A stretch of DNA of 64,000 nt from the NCBI GenBank assembly GCA_037414955.1, contig JBBEWH010000082.1:62001-126000 (forward strand). Direction: 5' to 3'. Made by a program: the position numbers and the translations under genes. The notes below the pieces were generated by a model. That model saw only the letters and a program-made list of their open reading frames with translations. It made no database searches and had not been told where the DNA came from. This DNA comes from Phytohabitans sp037414955. Lineage in GTDB: Bacteria; Actinomycetota; Actinomycetes; Mycobacteriales; Micromonosporaceae. Numbering within the stretch: the first letter of the stretch is position 1; each line of letters begins with the position of its first letter. Positions 1 through 8,933 of the stretch are shown here, piece by piece.

Positions 1-704
1 GTGATGTCCAGGAACGCCACCTGCCCCTTCGCGGTGGTGAACAGGTCGGCGACGCCCGGCGTCGGCAACCCGCCCGACCAGAACATCGCGTCGATCGTGC
101 CGTCCTTCATGCCGTCGACGGTCTTGGTGAGGTCGAGGCGCTGGGCGGAGATGTCCTTGGCCGGGTCCAGGCCGGCGGACTGGAGCAGCCGGTTCGCGAT
201 GACCTCGGTGCCGGACTTCGGGGAACCGGTGGAGACCCGCTTGCCCTTCATGCCGGCGACCGAGGTGATCCCGGCACCGGTGCGGACTATCACCTGCGTG
301 TAGTTGGTGTAGATGCGGGACAGCGCGGCCACCGGCTGCTTCTGCCCGTCGAAGCTGCCGGTGCCGCGCACCGCGTCGGCGGCGGTGTCGGCCAGCGAGA
401 ACGCCACCGCGTAGGTGCCGGCCACGAGCTGCTGGACGTTCTGCACCGACGCGCCCGTCTCCGCCGCCGTCGCCTTCACCTTGCCGCCGGTGGCATCCGA
501 CAGCTGGCTCGCGTAGGCGTTGCCGAGTGCGAAGTAGACACCGGTGGCGTTTCCGGTGGCGATGCCGATCCGGGTCTCGCTGGCGACCTCGCATGTCACG
601 TCGCCGCCGGCATCGGTGGACGCCTCGTCCTGGCGGCCGCCACAGCCACTCATCCCGATCCCGAGCACCAGCAACGCGGCGCAGGCTCTCGTCGTACCCC
701 TCAT
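1..704 (-). CDS. TAXI-family TRAP transporter substrate-binding lipoprotein (3' end outside window)
   Basis: Reading the minus strand from ATG at 704 gives a signal peptide ending in a lipobox-like MSGC, then a TAXI-type binding protein. It contains IGIATGNATGVYFALGNAY near the mature N-terminus and later GKRVSTGSPKSGTEVIA and IDAMFWSGGLPTPG, all typical of the TAXI family. TAXI proteins are extracytoplasmic receptors that hand a substrate, often a carboxylate or glutamate-like compound, to a fused TRAP permease. The start codon overlaps the permease stop as ATGA at 701-704, so the two are translationally coupled. The C-terminus runs off the window at base 1. The substrate cannot be deduced. 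Confidence 0.9.
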   Translation of the reverse strand, partial: MRGTTRACAALLVLGIGMSGCGGRQDEASTDAGGDVTCEVASETRIGIATGNATGVYFALGNAYASQLSDATGGKVKATAAETGASVQNVQQLVAGTYAVAFSLADTAADAVRGTGSFDGQKQPVAALSRIYTNYTQVIVRTGAGITSVAGMKGKRVSTGSPKSGTEVIANRLLQSAGLDPAKDISAQRLDLTKTVDGMKDGTIDAMFWSGGLPTPGVADLFTTAKGQVAFLDI

Positions 705-2794
705 GTCGTCTGTCTCCTTTGGACGAGGCTGGCGGTTACCGCGGCTGCCAGCAGGGCGATGCCGGTCGCGATGGCGACCGGGTGGAGGTAGAGCAGCAGC
801 GCGCCGCCGGCGCCCGCCAGCACCCGCGCGACCAGGCCGGCCGGACCCACGCCGAGCACCCAGCCGCCGGTCGCGACCGCCAGGCCCGCGACGCCCACGC
901 ACGCGGCCGCCGTCGTCCACAGCACGCCGAGCGCCGGTCCGCGACCGAGCAGGTACTCCCCCGGTCCGGTGAGGACGAACGCGATGGGCGCCAGGAACGC
1001 GGGCAGCGCGTACTTCAACGCCTGCCACATCGTCGGGATCGTGCGACCGCCGGTGATCGCGGACGCGCCGACGGCCGCCAGCGCCGTCGGCGGCGTGACC
1101 TCGGAGAGCACCGAGTAGTAGAAGACGAACATCGCCGCGGCCGGCGCCGGCACGTCGAGCGCCAGCAACGCCGGCCCGATGATGACCCAGCCGATGATGA
1201 AGGACGCGGTGACCGGTACGGCCAGGCCGAGCAGCAGGAGCGCGATGGCCGCGAACACCGCGGTCAACGCGAGCACCGCGGCCCGGTCGTCGGCGAGGGC
1301 TTCGGCTCCGCGTACCAGTTGGTCGGCCAGTTGCGCGCCGAGGCCCGTCTTCGTGGTGATGGCGGTGATGACGCCGGCGGCGGCACAGACGGCGGCGACC
1401 GGGAGCACGCCGCGCACGCCCGCCGACAGCGCCTCGAACAACCGTTTCGGGTTCAGCCTGCCGCTCTTGTCCAAGAAGGACAGTGCGAAGGCGAGGATGG
1501 TGGCGTACACGACCGCGCGGGTGGCGGTGACGCCGACCGCCAGCAGCACCACGATCGCGATCAGCGACGAGAAGTGGTAACCGAAGCGGGCCAGCAGCCG
1601 CCACGGCGACGCGGCCGCCACCTCGACCGCCCTGGTGCCGAACCGGCGGGCGTCGATCTCGACCGCGAGCAGGATGCCGAGGTAGTACAGGATCGTCGGG
1701 ATCATCGCCCAGCCCAGCACCGTGAGGTAGGAGACCTCCAGGTACTCGGCGACGATGAACGCCGCCGCGCCCAGCGTCGGCGGCGACAGGATCGCACCCA
1801 CCCCGGCCGCCGCCAGCATGCCGCCGGCGTGCTCCGCCGGGTACCCGGCGCGGCGCAGGATGGGCCAGGTGACCGCCCCGACGCTGACCGCCGTGGCCGT
1901 GCCGGAGCCGGAGACCGTGCCGAGCAGGAAGCCGGAGGCGACCGCGGTGCGACCCGCCGCGCTGCGCGAGCGGCGGAAGGCCGAGACCGACAGGTCCACA
2001 AAGAACCGCCCCGCGCCGGAGAGGTCCAGCACCGCACCGTAGATGGTGAAGAGCACGATGTACGTCGCGGCGACGTCGAGCGGGGTGCCGTAGAAGCCGC
2101 TGGCGGAGTTGTAGAGCGCGTCGACGATTTCCGCGAAGTTCAGCCCGGTGTGCGCGATATCCCAGCTCTGCGGCAGGAAACCGCCGTAGTAGCCGTATCC
2201 CAGGAACAGCAGGCACACCACCGGCAGCACCCAGCCGGTGGTGCGGCGGCAGGCCTCCAGCACGAGCACCAGCAGCAGCGTGCCCATGGCCACGTCGAGC
2301 GGCTCGAGCAGCGCCTGCCGGTCGAGGAAGCCGTTGTAGCCGCCGTTGATGGGCAGCACCGGGTACAGGCAGACGACCAGCGCGCCGGCGGCCAGCACCC
2401 AATCCAGGATGGACGGTCGCTCGTTGGCCTTGGGGTACGCCCGATAGGCGAGGAAGACCAGCGGGAGGACGCCGGCGAGGAAGATGATCAGGTAATACTG
2501 GCTGCCCTGGGCCAGCGGGCGGAACACCTGCCAGAGCACGAGCAGCGCGACCGCGAACGCCACCACGGCGACCCCGGCGCCGACCCGGCCGGTCAGCGTG
2601 CGGGCCGGCCGCTCCTCCTCGTCGACCTGCACCGCCGGCTCGTGCGGCCCCGCCCGCTCCGGCTCGTCGGGCTCTGCCCGCTCCAGCTTGTCTGGCCCTG
2701 CCCGTTCCGCGTCGGCGGGGTCCGGCCGCTCCGCCGGACGGCGCTCGTCGTCGGGGTCGGCCGTTCGGGGGATGCTTGCCTGACCGTCCGACAT
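701..2794 (-). CDS. TRAP transporter permease, fused small and large subunits (TAXI-associated)
   Basis: A 697-residue polytopic membrane protein. The charged cytoplasmic N-terminus (about 75 residues) has imperfect AGPDE/AEPDEPER-like repeats; many hydrophobic segments follow. Glycine-rich stretches such as GTVSGSGTATAVSVGA and the acidic-proline region SEVTPPTALAAVGA are characteristic of the large (DctM-like) subunit. The size fits the fused 4TM+12TM permease of TAXI systems. It is predicted to import an organic solute using the Na+ gradient together with the binding protein encoded immediately downstream (ATGA overlap). It diverges from a TetR gene, and the shared region holds repeated GTTACGAC boxes, so control by that regulator is likely but inferred. 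Confidence 0.92.
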   Translation of the reverse strand: MSDGQASIPRTADPDDERRPAERPDPADAERAGPDKLERAEPDEPERAGPHEPAVQVDEEERPARTLTGRVGAGVAVVAFAVALLVLWQVFRPLAQGSQYYLIIFLAGVLPLVFLAYRAYPKANERPSILDWVLAAGALVVCLYPVLPINGGYNGFLDRQALLEPLDVAMGTLLLVLVLEACRRTTGWVLPVVCLLFLGYGYYGGFLPQSWDIAHTGLNFAEIVDALYNSASGFYGTPLDVAATYIVLFTIYGAVLDLSGAGRFFVDLSVSAFRRSRSAAGRTAVASGFLLGTVSGSGTATAVSVGAVTWPILRRAGYPAEHAGGMLAAAGVGAILSPPTLGAAAFIVAEYLEVSYLTVLGWAMIPTILYYLGILLAVEIDARRFGTRAVEVAAASPWRLLARFGYHFSSLIAIVVLLAVGVTATRAVVYATILAFALSFLDKSGRLNPKRLFEALSAGVRGVLPVAAVCAAAGVITAITTKTGLGAQLADQLVRGAEALADDRAAVLALTAVFAAIALLLLGLAVPVTASFIIGWVIIGPALLALDVPAPAAAMFVFYYSVLSEVTPPTALAAVGASAITGGRTIPTMWQALKYALPAFLAPIAFVLTGPGEYLLGRGPALGVLWTTAAACVGVAGLAVATGGWVLGVGPAGLVARVLAGAGGALLLYLHPVAIATGIALLAAAVTASLVQRRQTT

Positions 2795-2795
2795 G

Positions 2796-2861
2796 TTGCG
2801 ACGATATTTCCTCCCCCTCCAGTGATCAAGCGCCGCTTCGTCATTGTTACGACGTTACGAC
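2796..2861. promoter_or_regulatory. Divergent promoter region with repeated GTT(A/G)CGAC boxes
   Basis: GTTACGAC occurs twice in tandem at 2846-2853 and 2854-2861, and GTTGCGAC lies at 2796-2803 beside the permease start codon. A wider 9-bp inverted repeat, GTGATCAAG at 2822-2830 and CTTGATCAC at 2874-2882, surrounds the tandem boxes. This 100-bp gap separates the permease and the TetR gene. The boxes are candidate operators; binding is inferred. Confidence 0.4.
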
Positions 2862-2894
2862 CCTGAGGGGCACCTTGATCACGAAAGTGCCATT

Positions 2895-3512
2895 ATGTTA
2901 TCGGCTGTGACGAGACGTTCTGCTGAAGTTCGCCTGGAAACGCTTCTCCGCACCGCGTGCGACGTGATCGCGGACCGCGGCCTGGCCAACACCCGCACGA
3001 CCGACGTGGCGCAGGCCGCCGGCGTGAGCCAAGCCCTGGTCTTCTACCACTTCAGCACGAAGGAGCGGTTGCTCGCGAAGGCCTTCGCGTACGCCGCGGA
3101 GCAAGATCTCGCCCAACTCCGCGCGGTTGTCGACGCCAAGACGTCGCCCCGGGAAAAGCTCAAGAAGATCCTTAAGCTCTACGCGCCAACCGGCCGTTCC
3201 AAGTCGTGGGCAATGTGGATTGACGGCTGGTCAGAGTCGCAACGCGTGCCGGAACTGGAAAAGATGTCCCGGAATCTGGATCTTCAATGGAAAGAGGCAC
3301 TCACCCGCGTGATCGAGAATGGCGTCGCCACCGGCGCTTTCCGGTGCGCCGACCCCACCGGGGCGGCGTGGCGCATCCTCGCGGTGATCGACGGGCTGGC
3401 GGTGCAGGTCACGGTGCACGACCGGGTCATCACCCGCCGCCAGTTGGCCGACTGGGTCCGTCTGGCAGCCGCCCGCGAACTCGACCTAAACCCCACGGAC
3501 CTGACCGGCTGA
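2895..3512 (+). CDS. TetR/AcrR family transcriptional regulator
   Basis: A 205-residue protein with an N-terminal TetR helix-turn-helix: LLRTACDVIADRGLANT followed by TTDVAQAAGVSQALVFYHFS and the basic KERLLAKAF. The remaining all-alpha part resembles the BetI-like TetR C-terminal ligand-binding domain (WRILAVIDGLAVQVTVHD). ATG at 2895 is chosen because upstream in-frame codons from 2844 encode a charged stretch unrelated to the family; the HTH then begins at the usual distance. It is divergent from the TRAP transporter and probably regulates it. The ligand is unknown. Confidence 0.88.
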   Translation: MLSAVTRRSAEVRLETLLRTACDVIADRGLANTRTTDVAQAAGVSQALVFYHFSTKERLLAKAFAYAAEQDLAQLRAVVDAKTSPREKLKKILKLYAPTGRSKSWAMWIDGWSESQRVPELEKMSRNLDLQWKEALTRVIENGVATGAFRCADPTGAAWRILAVIDGLAVQVTVHDRVITRRQLADWVRLAAARELDLNPTDLTG

Positions 3513-3984
3513 CCATTGGCGACGTGCACCGGCTCGCAAATTGCGTTGATCTTGCGTGCCGCGAGAGATCTTGACGGCACACCGTCGTCCCAGCAACTGT
3601 CCCAGCAACCCCAGGACGTCAAGATCTACCGCGGAGCACGGGCGGGGCCCTGGCACGCGTTGATCGAGGGCTTGTGGTGGCGATTCCTCGTTGATCGAGG
3701 GCTTATCGTCGCTGTTAGGAGATCAACTCGCCACGACAAGCCCTCGATCGTCCGACAGGAGCACGATTGGGCCTCGATCAACAGACGCGCGCGTGGCGCG
3801 GGCAGAGCGCGCGCTGGGCATGGGGTCGCGGTGCGGCTACAGAACGAAACGGAACCAGGGTGTGGTTGCACCGACCGAGAAGGTGATCACTAGATATCGA
3901 TGTCTGTGACGAATGTCGATCCGCCGCCCGCTACCGTACGTATATCCCCGCGGAGGCACCGCTCTGCCGAGAGGACGGGGACGC
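3513..3984. other. Long intergenic region with family B repeat, no gene seen
   Basis: This 472-bp gap contains no convincing coding sequence. It holds a family B repeat (separate entry) and an AGATCTTGACG-type stretch near 3567-3626 with inverted similarity to CGTCAAGATCT. The remainder before the ATG at 3985 includes the presumed promoter of the Pro/Ala-rich protein. Nothing else is recognised. Confidence 0.5.
3660..3750. repeat. Family B intergenic repeat, copy 1
   Basis: Direct half-copies of TTGATCGAGGGCTT occur at about 3660 and 3690. The second forms an imperfect inverted repeat with CCACGACAAGCCCTCGATCG at 3731-3750. A GATCAACT linker lies between the arms, as in the copies at 28.2 kb and 45.7 kb. 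Confidence 0.7.
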
Positions 3985-6120
3985 ATGGAGACACCGGCCG
4001 GGAGCGCATCTGACGCGGGGAACGCCGCGCCCGGCGAGCGGACGTTGTCGTGGCTCGACGAAGACGCACCCGAGCCGATGTCGAAGCCGATGCTGCTCAC
4101 GCCCGCCGAGCCGCCCGACCCGCCGCCGCCGCAGGTGCGCCGCCGGGAGCCGCCGACCCGCCGGATCGGCCTCGCCTTCCGCAGGGCGGGATGGCCGCGC
4201 TGGGCGCCGCGACAACGCCAATCGCCGGAGAACGACCCGCAGGCGACCACTCCGACCGAGCCCCGCGCGGCCAGCCCGACCCAGCCCTACGCGGCCAGCC
4301 CGACCGAACCCCGCGCGGCCAGCTCCAATGAGCCCCGCCTGGCAGGGACCCGAGAGCCAGCGGACTACACGCCCGCGGGCCGAGGGCCAGCGAACTACAC
4401 GCCCGCGGGCCGAGGGTCGGCGGGCGCGGGGCCAGGTGCTCTGGGACCTGTGGCGCCGGAAGCAGCGGCGTCCGGGCCGGCGACCCCGGGATCGGTAGCG
4501 CCGGGACCAGCGGGCGCGCGGCTATCGCGATCCGCCGAGAAGCCGGCACGGCTGGTGGAGCCGAGGCCCGCGGACGAGGGATGGCCCGTGCAGAGCGCGC
4601 CGGCCAGGACGCCGGATGATGTGCGGTCGCTGTACGCACGGCCGGCCGGACCGGCACCGGAGGCGCCCGGCGCGGCGGCACCGTACGCGCGACTCGCCGA
4701 TCCACCGCCCTACGCGCCGCCCAGCGGAGCCGCACAGGCGCGACCGCAAGCGGAAGCGTCCGCCGAGCGGGCGTCACCGTACGCGCGACTCGCTGACCTG
4801 CCGCCCTACGCACCACCAGGCGAGACCGCACAGCCCGAACCGGAAGCGCCCGCCGAGCGGGCGTCACCGTATGCCCAACTCGCCGACCTGCCGCCCTACA
4901 CGCCGCCAGGCGAGACCGCGGAGCCGGAGCCGGAATCGGAGACGCCCGCCGCGGCGGCGTCGCCGTACGCCCGGCTCGCGGATCTGCCGCCGTACGCCCC
5001 ACCGGCGGCGGCACGGTCGCCGTACCGTCCGGCCGCGGCCGCACCGGCGCCATATCCGCAGGCAGACGCACCGGCGCCGTACTCCGACCCGCCCGAGCCG
5101 GCGGAGGAACGGTCGCCGTTCGCACGAGGGGCGGAGGCGCCAGACAGGGAGGCGTACCCGGCGAGCCGGGAGGCGTACGCCGTGGACGGGTCGTCGGTGT
5201 ACCCGCAGGCAGTGGAGTTCCCGCCGGATCCGCCGCTGGTGGAGCCGCCGCCCAAGCGGCGCTGGCGCAAAGCGCGCCAGACCGTGCCGCGCCAGCCCGA
5301 TCCCCGCCAGACCGATCGCCGTCAGACCGGCCAGCGTCAGACCGTGCCGCGCGGGAACCTGTTGGCGCGCCCCCGGCGGCCCGGCGCGCGGAAGAAGCGT
5401 CTGCTGCTGATCGGCGGCCTGCTGGCCATCGTCGCGCTGCTCGCGGCCGCGGCCGTGGTCGCCTACCCGCGGGTCGTGCGCCCGGCGGGCCCGCCGCTCG
5501 CGGACCCCGGTGATGTCGTGTCGGCGCCGATCGGCAATCGGACGGACGCGGAGTTCGACCTGATCAGCGGCGCCAGCTCGGTCACCGTGACAAGCGCCGA
5601 CCTGGGTGGCGACCTCTACCGGATCAGCACGCCGGAGGGAGCGAGCGGGGCGCCGCGCCCGGTGCACAAGGGCAAGGCCGTGGAGCTGCAGCTCGCGGCG
5701 AGCGGCTTGAACGGCCCGAGCGCCGTCACCGTGCGGCTCAGCTCGCGGCTGCCCTGGCGGGTGCGCCTGACCGGTGGCGCGGACGCGCACAAGCTGGACC
5801 TGCGGGCCGGCACGTTGCGCGGCCTGGACGTGGTGGGCGGCGCGTCCCGGGTCGACCTGTCGCTGCCCAAGCCGCAGGGCACGGTGCCGCTGAAGCTGAC
5901 CGGCGGGATCGGGCAGCTCCTGGTCCACGCGCCGCGGGACGTGCCGGCCCGGGTGCGGGTGGGCAGCGGCGCGACCAACGTGCGGCTCGACGACTTTTCC
6001 CGGAACAGTCCGTCGCCGGGCACGGTGTTCACGCCGGACGACTGGGAGGACGGCCGCGACCGCTACGACCTGGACGCCGTCGCGGGGGTCGGCACGTTAC
6101 GGCTCGACCGCGTCCAATGA
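3985..6120 (+). CDS. Repetitive Pro/Ala/Tyr-rich protein, one membrane segment, DUF4097-like C-terminal domain
   Basis: A 711-residue protein of unknown function. Residues 1-460 are low-complexity and rich in Pro, Ala, Glu and Arg. They include TEPRAASPTQPYAASP-like repeats, an ADYTPAGRG/ANYTPAGRG pair, and about four 30-residue units built on SPYARLADLPPYAPP (4678-5020). A basic stretch with RQT repeats (QPDPRQTDRRQTGQRQTVP) precedes one transmembrane helix (LLLIGGLLAIVALLAAAAVV) near residue 480. The C-terminal 200 residues have short repeated Gly-Gly-Ala/Ser beta-strand motifs (GGADAHKLDLRAGTLRGLDVVGGAS), resembling DUF4097/LiaF-type toast-rack domains. The topology suggests a disordered cytoplasmic tail and an extracellular beta domain. 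ATG 3985 is preferred over 3913 because GAGAGGACGGGGAC lies just upstream. Its end overlaps the convergent LAL gene by 24 bp. Confidence 0.8.
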   Translation: METPAGSASDAGNAAPGERTLSWLDEDAPEPMSKPMLLTPAEPPDPPPPQVRRREPPTRRIGLAFRRAGWPRWAPRQRQSPENDPQATTPTEPRAASPTQPYAASPTEPRAASSNEPRLAGTREPADYTPAGRGPANYTPAGRGSAGAGPGALGPVAPEAAASGPATPGSVAPGPAGARLSRSAEKPARLVEPRPADEGWPVQSAPARTPDDVRSLYARPAGPAPEAPGAAAPYARLADPPPYAPPSGAAQARPQAEASAERASPYARLADLPPYAPPGETAQPEPEAPAERASPYAQLADLPPYTPPGETAEPEPESETPAAAASPYARLADLPPYAPPAAARSPYRPAAAAPAPYPQADAPAPYSDPPEPAEERSPFARGAEAPDREAYPASREAYAVDGSSVYPQAVEFPPDPPLVEPPPKRRWRKARQTVPRQPDPRQTDRRQTGQRQTVPRGNLLARPRRPGARKKRLLLIGGLLAIVALLAAAAVVAYPRVVRPAGPPLADPGDVVSAPIGNRTDAEFDLISGASSVTVTSADLGGDLYRISTPEGASGAPRPVHKGKAVELQLAASGLNGPSAVTVRLSSRLPWRVRLTGGADAHKLDLRAGTLRGLDVVGGASRVDLSLPKPQGTVPLKLTGGIGQLLVHAPRDVPARVRVGSGATNVRLDDFSRNSPSPGTVFTPDDWEDGRDRYDLDAVAGVGTLRLDRVQ

Positions 6121-8841
6121 TGCCGGCAGGATGTCCCGGAGCTGGGCGCGCGCGGTCACGCCCAGCTTCGGGAACGACCGGTACAGGTGGGTCGCCACCG
6201 TGCGCGGCGACACGAAGAGCCGCTCGGCGATCTCGCGGTTGGTGAGCCCCTGCGCGGCCAGCCGGATGATCTGCTGCTGTTGCGGGGTGAGCTCGCCGAA
6301 CGCGTCCGGCTCCGCGTCGGTGACGCTGAGCCCGGCCGCGCGCATCTCGGCCTGGGCGCGCCGATCCCAGGCCCGCGCTCCCAGCCGGCGGAACGTTTCG
6401 GTCGCCGCCACCAGGTAGCCCCGGGCGTCGGCGGTGCGGCGGCGGTGGCGGCGCACCAACTGGGCGTACTCGAACTCGGCCTGGGCGCGCTCGAACGGCC
6501 ACCGCAGGCTGGTGCGGTCGGACAGCACGGCGGCGAAGTGCCGCTCGGCCTCGTCGGGCTCGGCCAGCAGGCCGTGGGCGCGCGCCAGCAGATGCTGGAC
6601 GCGCGGCGACGCGGTGGGGCCGACGAACGCGGCCACCCGATGCACGATCCGTTGCGCGTCGGCCCGCTGCCCGGTGCGGGCGCCCGCCGCCGCCAGCGCC
6701 GCCACCGCGTAGCAGGACGAGTGGTAGTGCAGGGGCGCGCCGCTCGCCGCGAAGAGCATCCGGTACTGGTCGTACGCCGCCTCGTGGTCGCCCTCGGCGG
6801 CCGCGGCGTCCCCGAGGCTACGGCGGGCCTGCGCGGCGATGGCGCGGCTCTCGTCCGGCTCGATCGTGGCGAGGGCGGCGGTCGCCGCCGCCCGGGCGCC
6901 GTCGGCGTCACCGCGCGCCGCGCACAACTCGGCCTCCAGGACGCCAGCGGTCGCGGCCACCAGCGGGAGGCGGCCCTCCGCCGCGAGCGCGCCCGCCGCC
7001 GCGGCGGCCACCTGCGCTTCGCTCCAGCGACCCAGATCGAGGTACGCCGAGCCGAGACACAGGTACGTCCAGCCGGCGCTGCCCAGCGACCCGTCGGCGC
7101 GCCGGGCCTCGATGGCGGCCGCGAGCATGGTCGCCGCGTGTGCCGTCTCGTCGAGGGTCCACGCGGCCGCGCCGATCAGGCCGAGCACCTGCCCGTCGCC
7201 CTCGCCGGTCATCTGGACCAGCGCGGCGGCCTGCTCCGGCTGATCGCCGAACGGGTCGGTGACCGCCCGCACCCAGGCCCGCCACGGGCTGCCGACCGGC
7301 AGGCCGATCCGGGTCGCGGCGGCGTCCACCAGCCGGCGCCGCGCGTCGTCGCCCGCGTGGTAGACCACCAGCGCGGCGTTGACCAGCGCCACCGGCGCCA
7401 CCTCGGAGCCGGACTCCACGATCCGCATCAGCATGTCCAGCGCGGCGCGGTGCCGGGTCGTCTGTGCCATGGCCCAGCCCGCGGAGTTGTCGGCCAGCGC
7501 GCGTACCCGTGGATCGTCGGTGTCGGCGGCGGCCTGGCCGGCGAGTTCCTGTACCCACTCGGCCTGACCGGCGAAGGTCGCCGCGTCCGCGGCGAGCGCG
7601 AGGCGCCGTGCCCGGTCCGCCCGGCGCGGGCTGATCCGTGCCGCCCACTCCAGCACGCGGGCGGCCGCGACGTACCCACCGCGCCGGCGGGCCCGGTCGG
7701 CGGTGGCCTCCAGCGCCGCGGCGGCCGACTCGTCCGGGCCGGTGGTGGCCGCCGCGAGGTGCCACGCGCGCTGGTCAGGCCGGTCGCGCAGCGTCTCGGC
7801 CAGCGCCAGGTGCGCCGCGCGGCGCGCCGCCATCGGCGCGGCGTGGTAGATGCCGGACCGCACCAGCGGGTGCCGGAACCGGACGGCGGGACCCACCAGC
7901 CAGACCAGGCCCGCGCGTTCGGCGGGTGCCCAGTCGGTCAGGTCGGCGTCGGGCGCCGCGGCGAGCACCGTGTCCGGGTCGCCGCCGTCGGCGGCGGCCG
8001 CGAGCAGGAGCAACCGCTGGGTACGCTCCGGCAGCTCGGCCACGTGTCCCGCGAAGATCTGCTCGAGGCGCTTGGTGAGCGGCAGCACGTTGAGCGGGCA
8101 CCCCGCGATGTCGCTGTCGTCCACCGTGCGGGCGAGTTCGACGATGGCCAGCGGATTGCCCTCGGCCTGGTCGAGCACCCGTTGCCGGGCCCGTCCGGTG
8201 GGCGGCCGGGCCTGCTGGTCCAGCAGCTTGCCGGCGGCCTCCCGGTCGAGCGGGCCCACGTTCAGTGCGGGGAATCGCTCGAAGCCGGCCGGCGCGGCGC
8301 CGCCCCGGGCCGCGGCCAACACCAGGATGGGGGCGGTGTCCAACCGCCGCGCGGCGTAGGCGAGCGCGTCGAGGGAGCCCTGGTCGATCCACTGGGCGTC
8401 GTCGAGGACGACCAGCAGCGGCCGCTCGTCGGCCAGTTCGGAGAGCAGCGTGAGGGCGGCCGCGCCGATGACCAGCGGCACCGGGGCGGCGTCGCCGTCG
8501 AGCCCGATGGCGCCGAGCAGCGCGGCGCGCTGGCGCTGCGGCAGCCGGGGGGCGCGCAGCAGCGCGGGGCCCAGGAGCTGGTGCAGACCGGCGAAGGCGA
8601 GGTCGGTCTCGCGCTCACTGCCACCGGCCCGCAGCACCCGCCAGCCGTGCGCCTCGGCCCGGTGGACGGCCGCCTCCAGCAGGGTGGTCTTACCGATTCC
8701 GGGGTCGCCGAGCAGAGTGAGCACCTGTCCGACCACTGGGGACGGTGGGACGAGATCGAGGACGGTGGCCAGCTCCGTTTCCCGGCCGATGATCTCTACT
8801 TCCGCGGGCGGCTCGGTTATTGAGTCAATTTCATGTCTCAC
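6097..8841 (-). CDS. LAL-type LuxR family transcriptional regulator (AAA ATPase, TPR-like, HTH)
   Basis: A 914-residue large ATP-binding LuxR regulator (MalT-like class). The N-terminal ATPase has Walker A GDPGIGKTT near residue 45 and Walker B LLVVLDDAQWID near 145. A long alanine-rich helical region follows, consistent with TPR-like repeats. The C-terminus is a LuxR helix-turn-helix: ELTPQQQQIIRLAAQGLTN, then REIAERLFVSPRTVATHLYR. LAL proteins are usually activators of metabolic or secondary-metabolite genes; the target here is unknown. ATG 8841 precedes IIGRETELATV, the usual family opening. A 12-bp palindrome lies upstream at 8893. Confidence 0.92.
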   Translation of the reverse strand: MRHEIDSITEPPAEVEIIGRETELATVLDLVPPSPVVGQVLTLLGDPGIGKTTLLEAAVHRAEAHGWRVLRAGGSERETDLAFAGLHQLLGPALLRAPRLPQRQRAALLGAIGLDGDAAPVPLVIGAAALTLLSELADERPLLVVLDDAQWIDQGSLDALAYAARRLDTAPILVLAAARGGAAPAGFERFPALNVGPLDREAAGKLLDQQARPPTGRARQRVLDQAEGNPLAIVELARTVDDSDIAGCPLNVLPLTKRLEQIFAGHVAELPERTQRLLLLAAAADGGDPDTVLAAAPDADLTDWAPAERAGLVWLVGPAVRFRHPLVRSGIYHAAPMAARRAAHLALAETLRDRPDQRAWHLAAATTGPDESAAAALEATADRARRRGGYVAAARVLEWAARISPRRADRARRLALAADAATFAGQAEWVQELAGQAAADTDDPRVRALADNSAGWAMAQTTRHRAALDMLMRIVESGSEVAPVALVNAALVVYHAGDDARRRLVDAAATRIGLPVGSPWRAWVRAVTDPFGDQPEQAAALVQMTGEGDGQVLGLIGAAAWTLDETAHAATMLAAAIEARRADGSLGSAGWTYLCLGSAYLDLGRWSEAQVAAAAAGALAAEGRLPLVAATAGVLEAELCAARGDADGARAAATAALATIEPDESRAIAAQARRSLGDAAAAEGDHEAAYDQYRMLFAASGAPLHYHSSCYAVAALAAAGARTGQRADAQRIVHRVAAFVGPTASPRVQHLLARAHGLLAEPDEAERHFAAVLSDRTSLRWPFERAQAEFEYAQLVRRHRRRTADARGYLVAATETFRRLGARAWDRRAQAEMRAAGLSVTDAEPDAFGELTPQQQQIIRLAAQGLTNREIAERLFVSPRTVATHLYRSFPKLGVTARAQLRDILPASLDAVEP

Positions 8842-8892
8842 CGGGCACCTCGCCGCTTTCCGTAGAGATCACCGCTGACCTGCGCAAAGTGT

Positions 8893-8904
8893 AGTCACGT
8901 GACT
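8893..8904. promoter_or_regulatory. Perfect 12-bp palindrome AGTCACGTGACT in divergent promoter region
   Basis: AGTCACGTGACT is its own reverse complement. It sits 52 bp upstream of the LAL start and 30 bp upstream of the divergent gene at 8934, the position expected of a dimeric operator. The regulator is unknown. Confidence 0.4.
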
Positions 8905-8933
8905 GACGACCGCGGGATGGCCGTGATCACACA

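Noticed and set aside
527..2866. A 779-residue plus-strand frame opposite the TRAP permease
   Set aside because: Composition is Arg/Asp/His-rich with no domains; the minus strand encodes an unmistakable TRAP permease with the right length and an ATGA-coupled partner.
6187..8823. An 878-residue plus-strand frame opposite the LAL regulator
   Set aside because: No protein-like signal; the minus strand has Walker motifs and a LuxR HTH.
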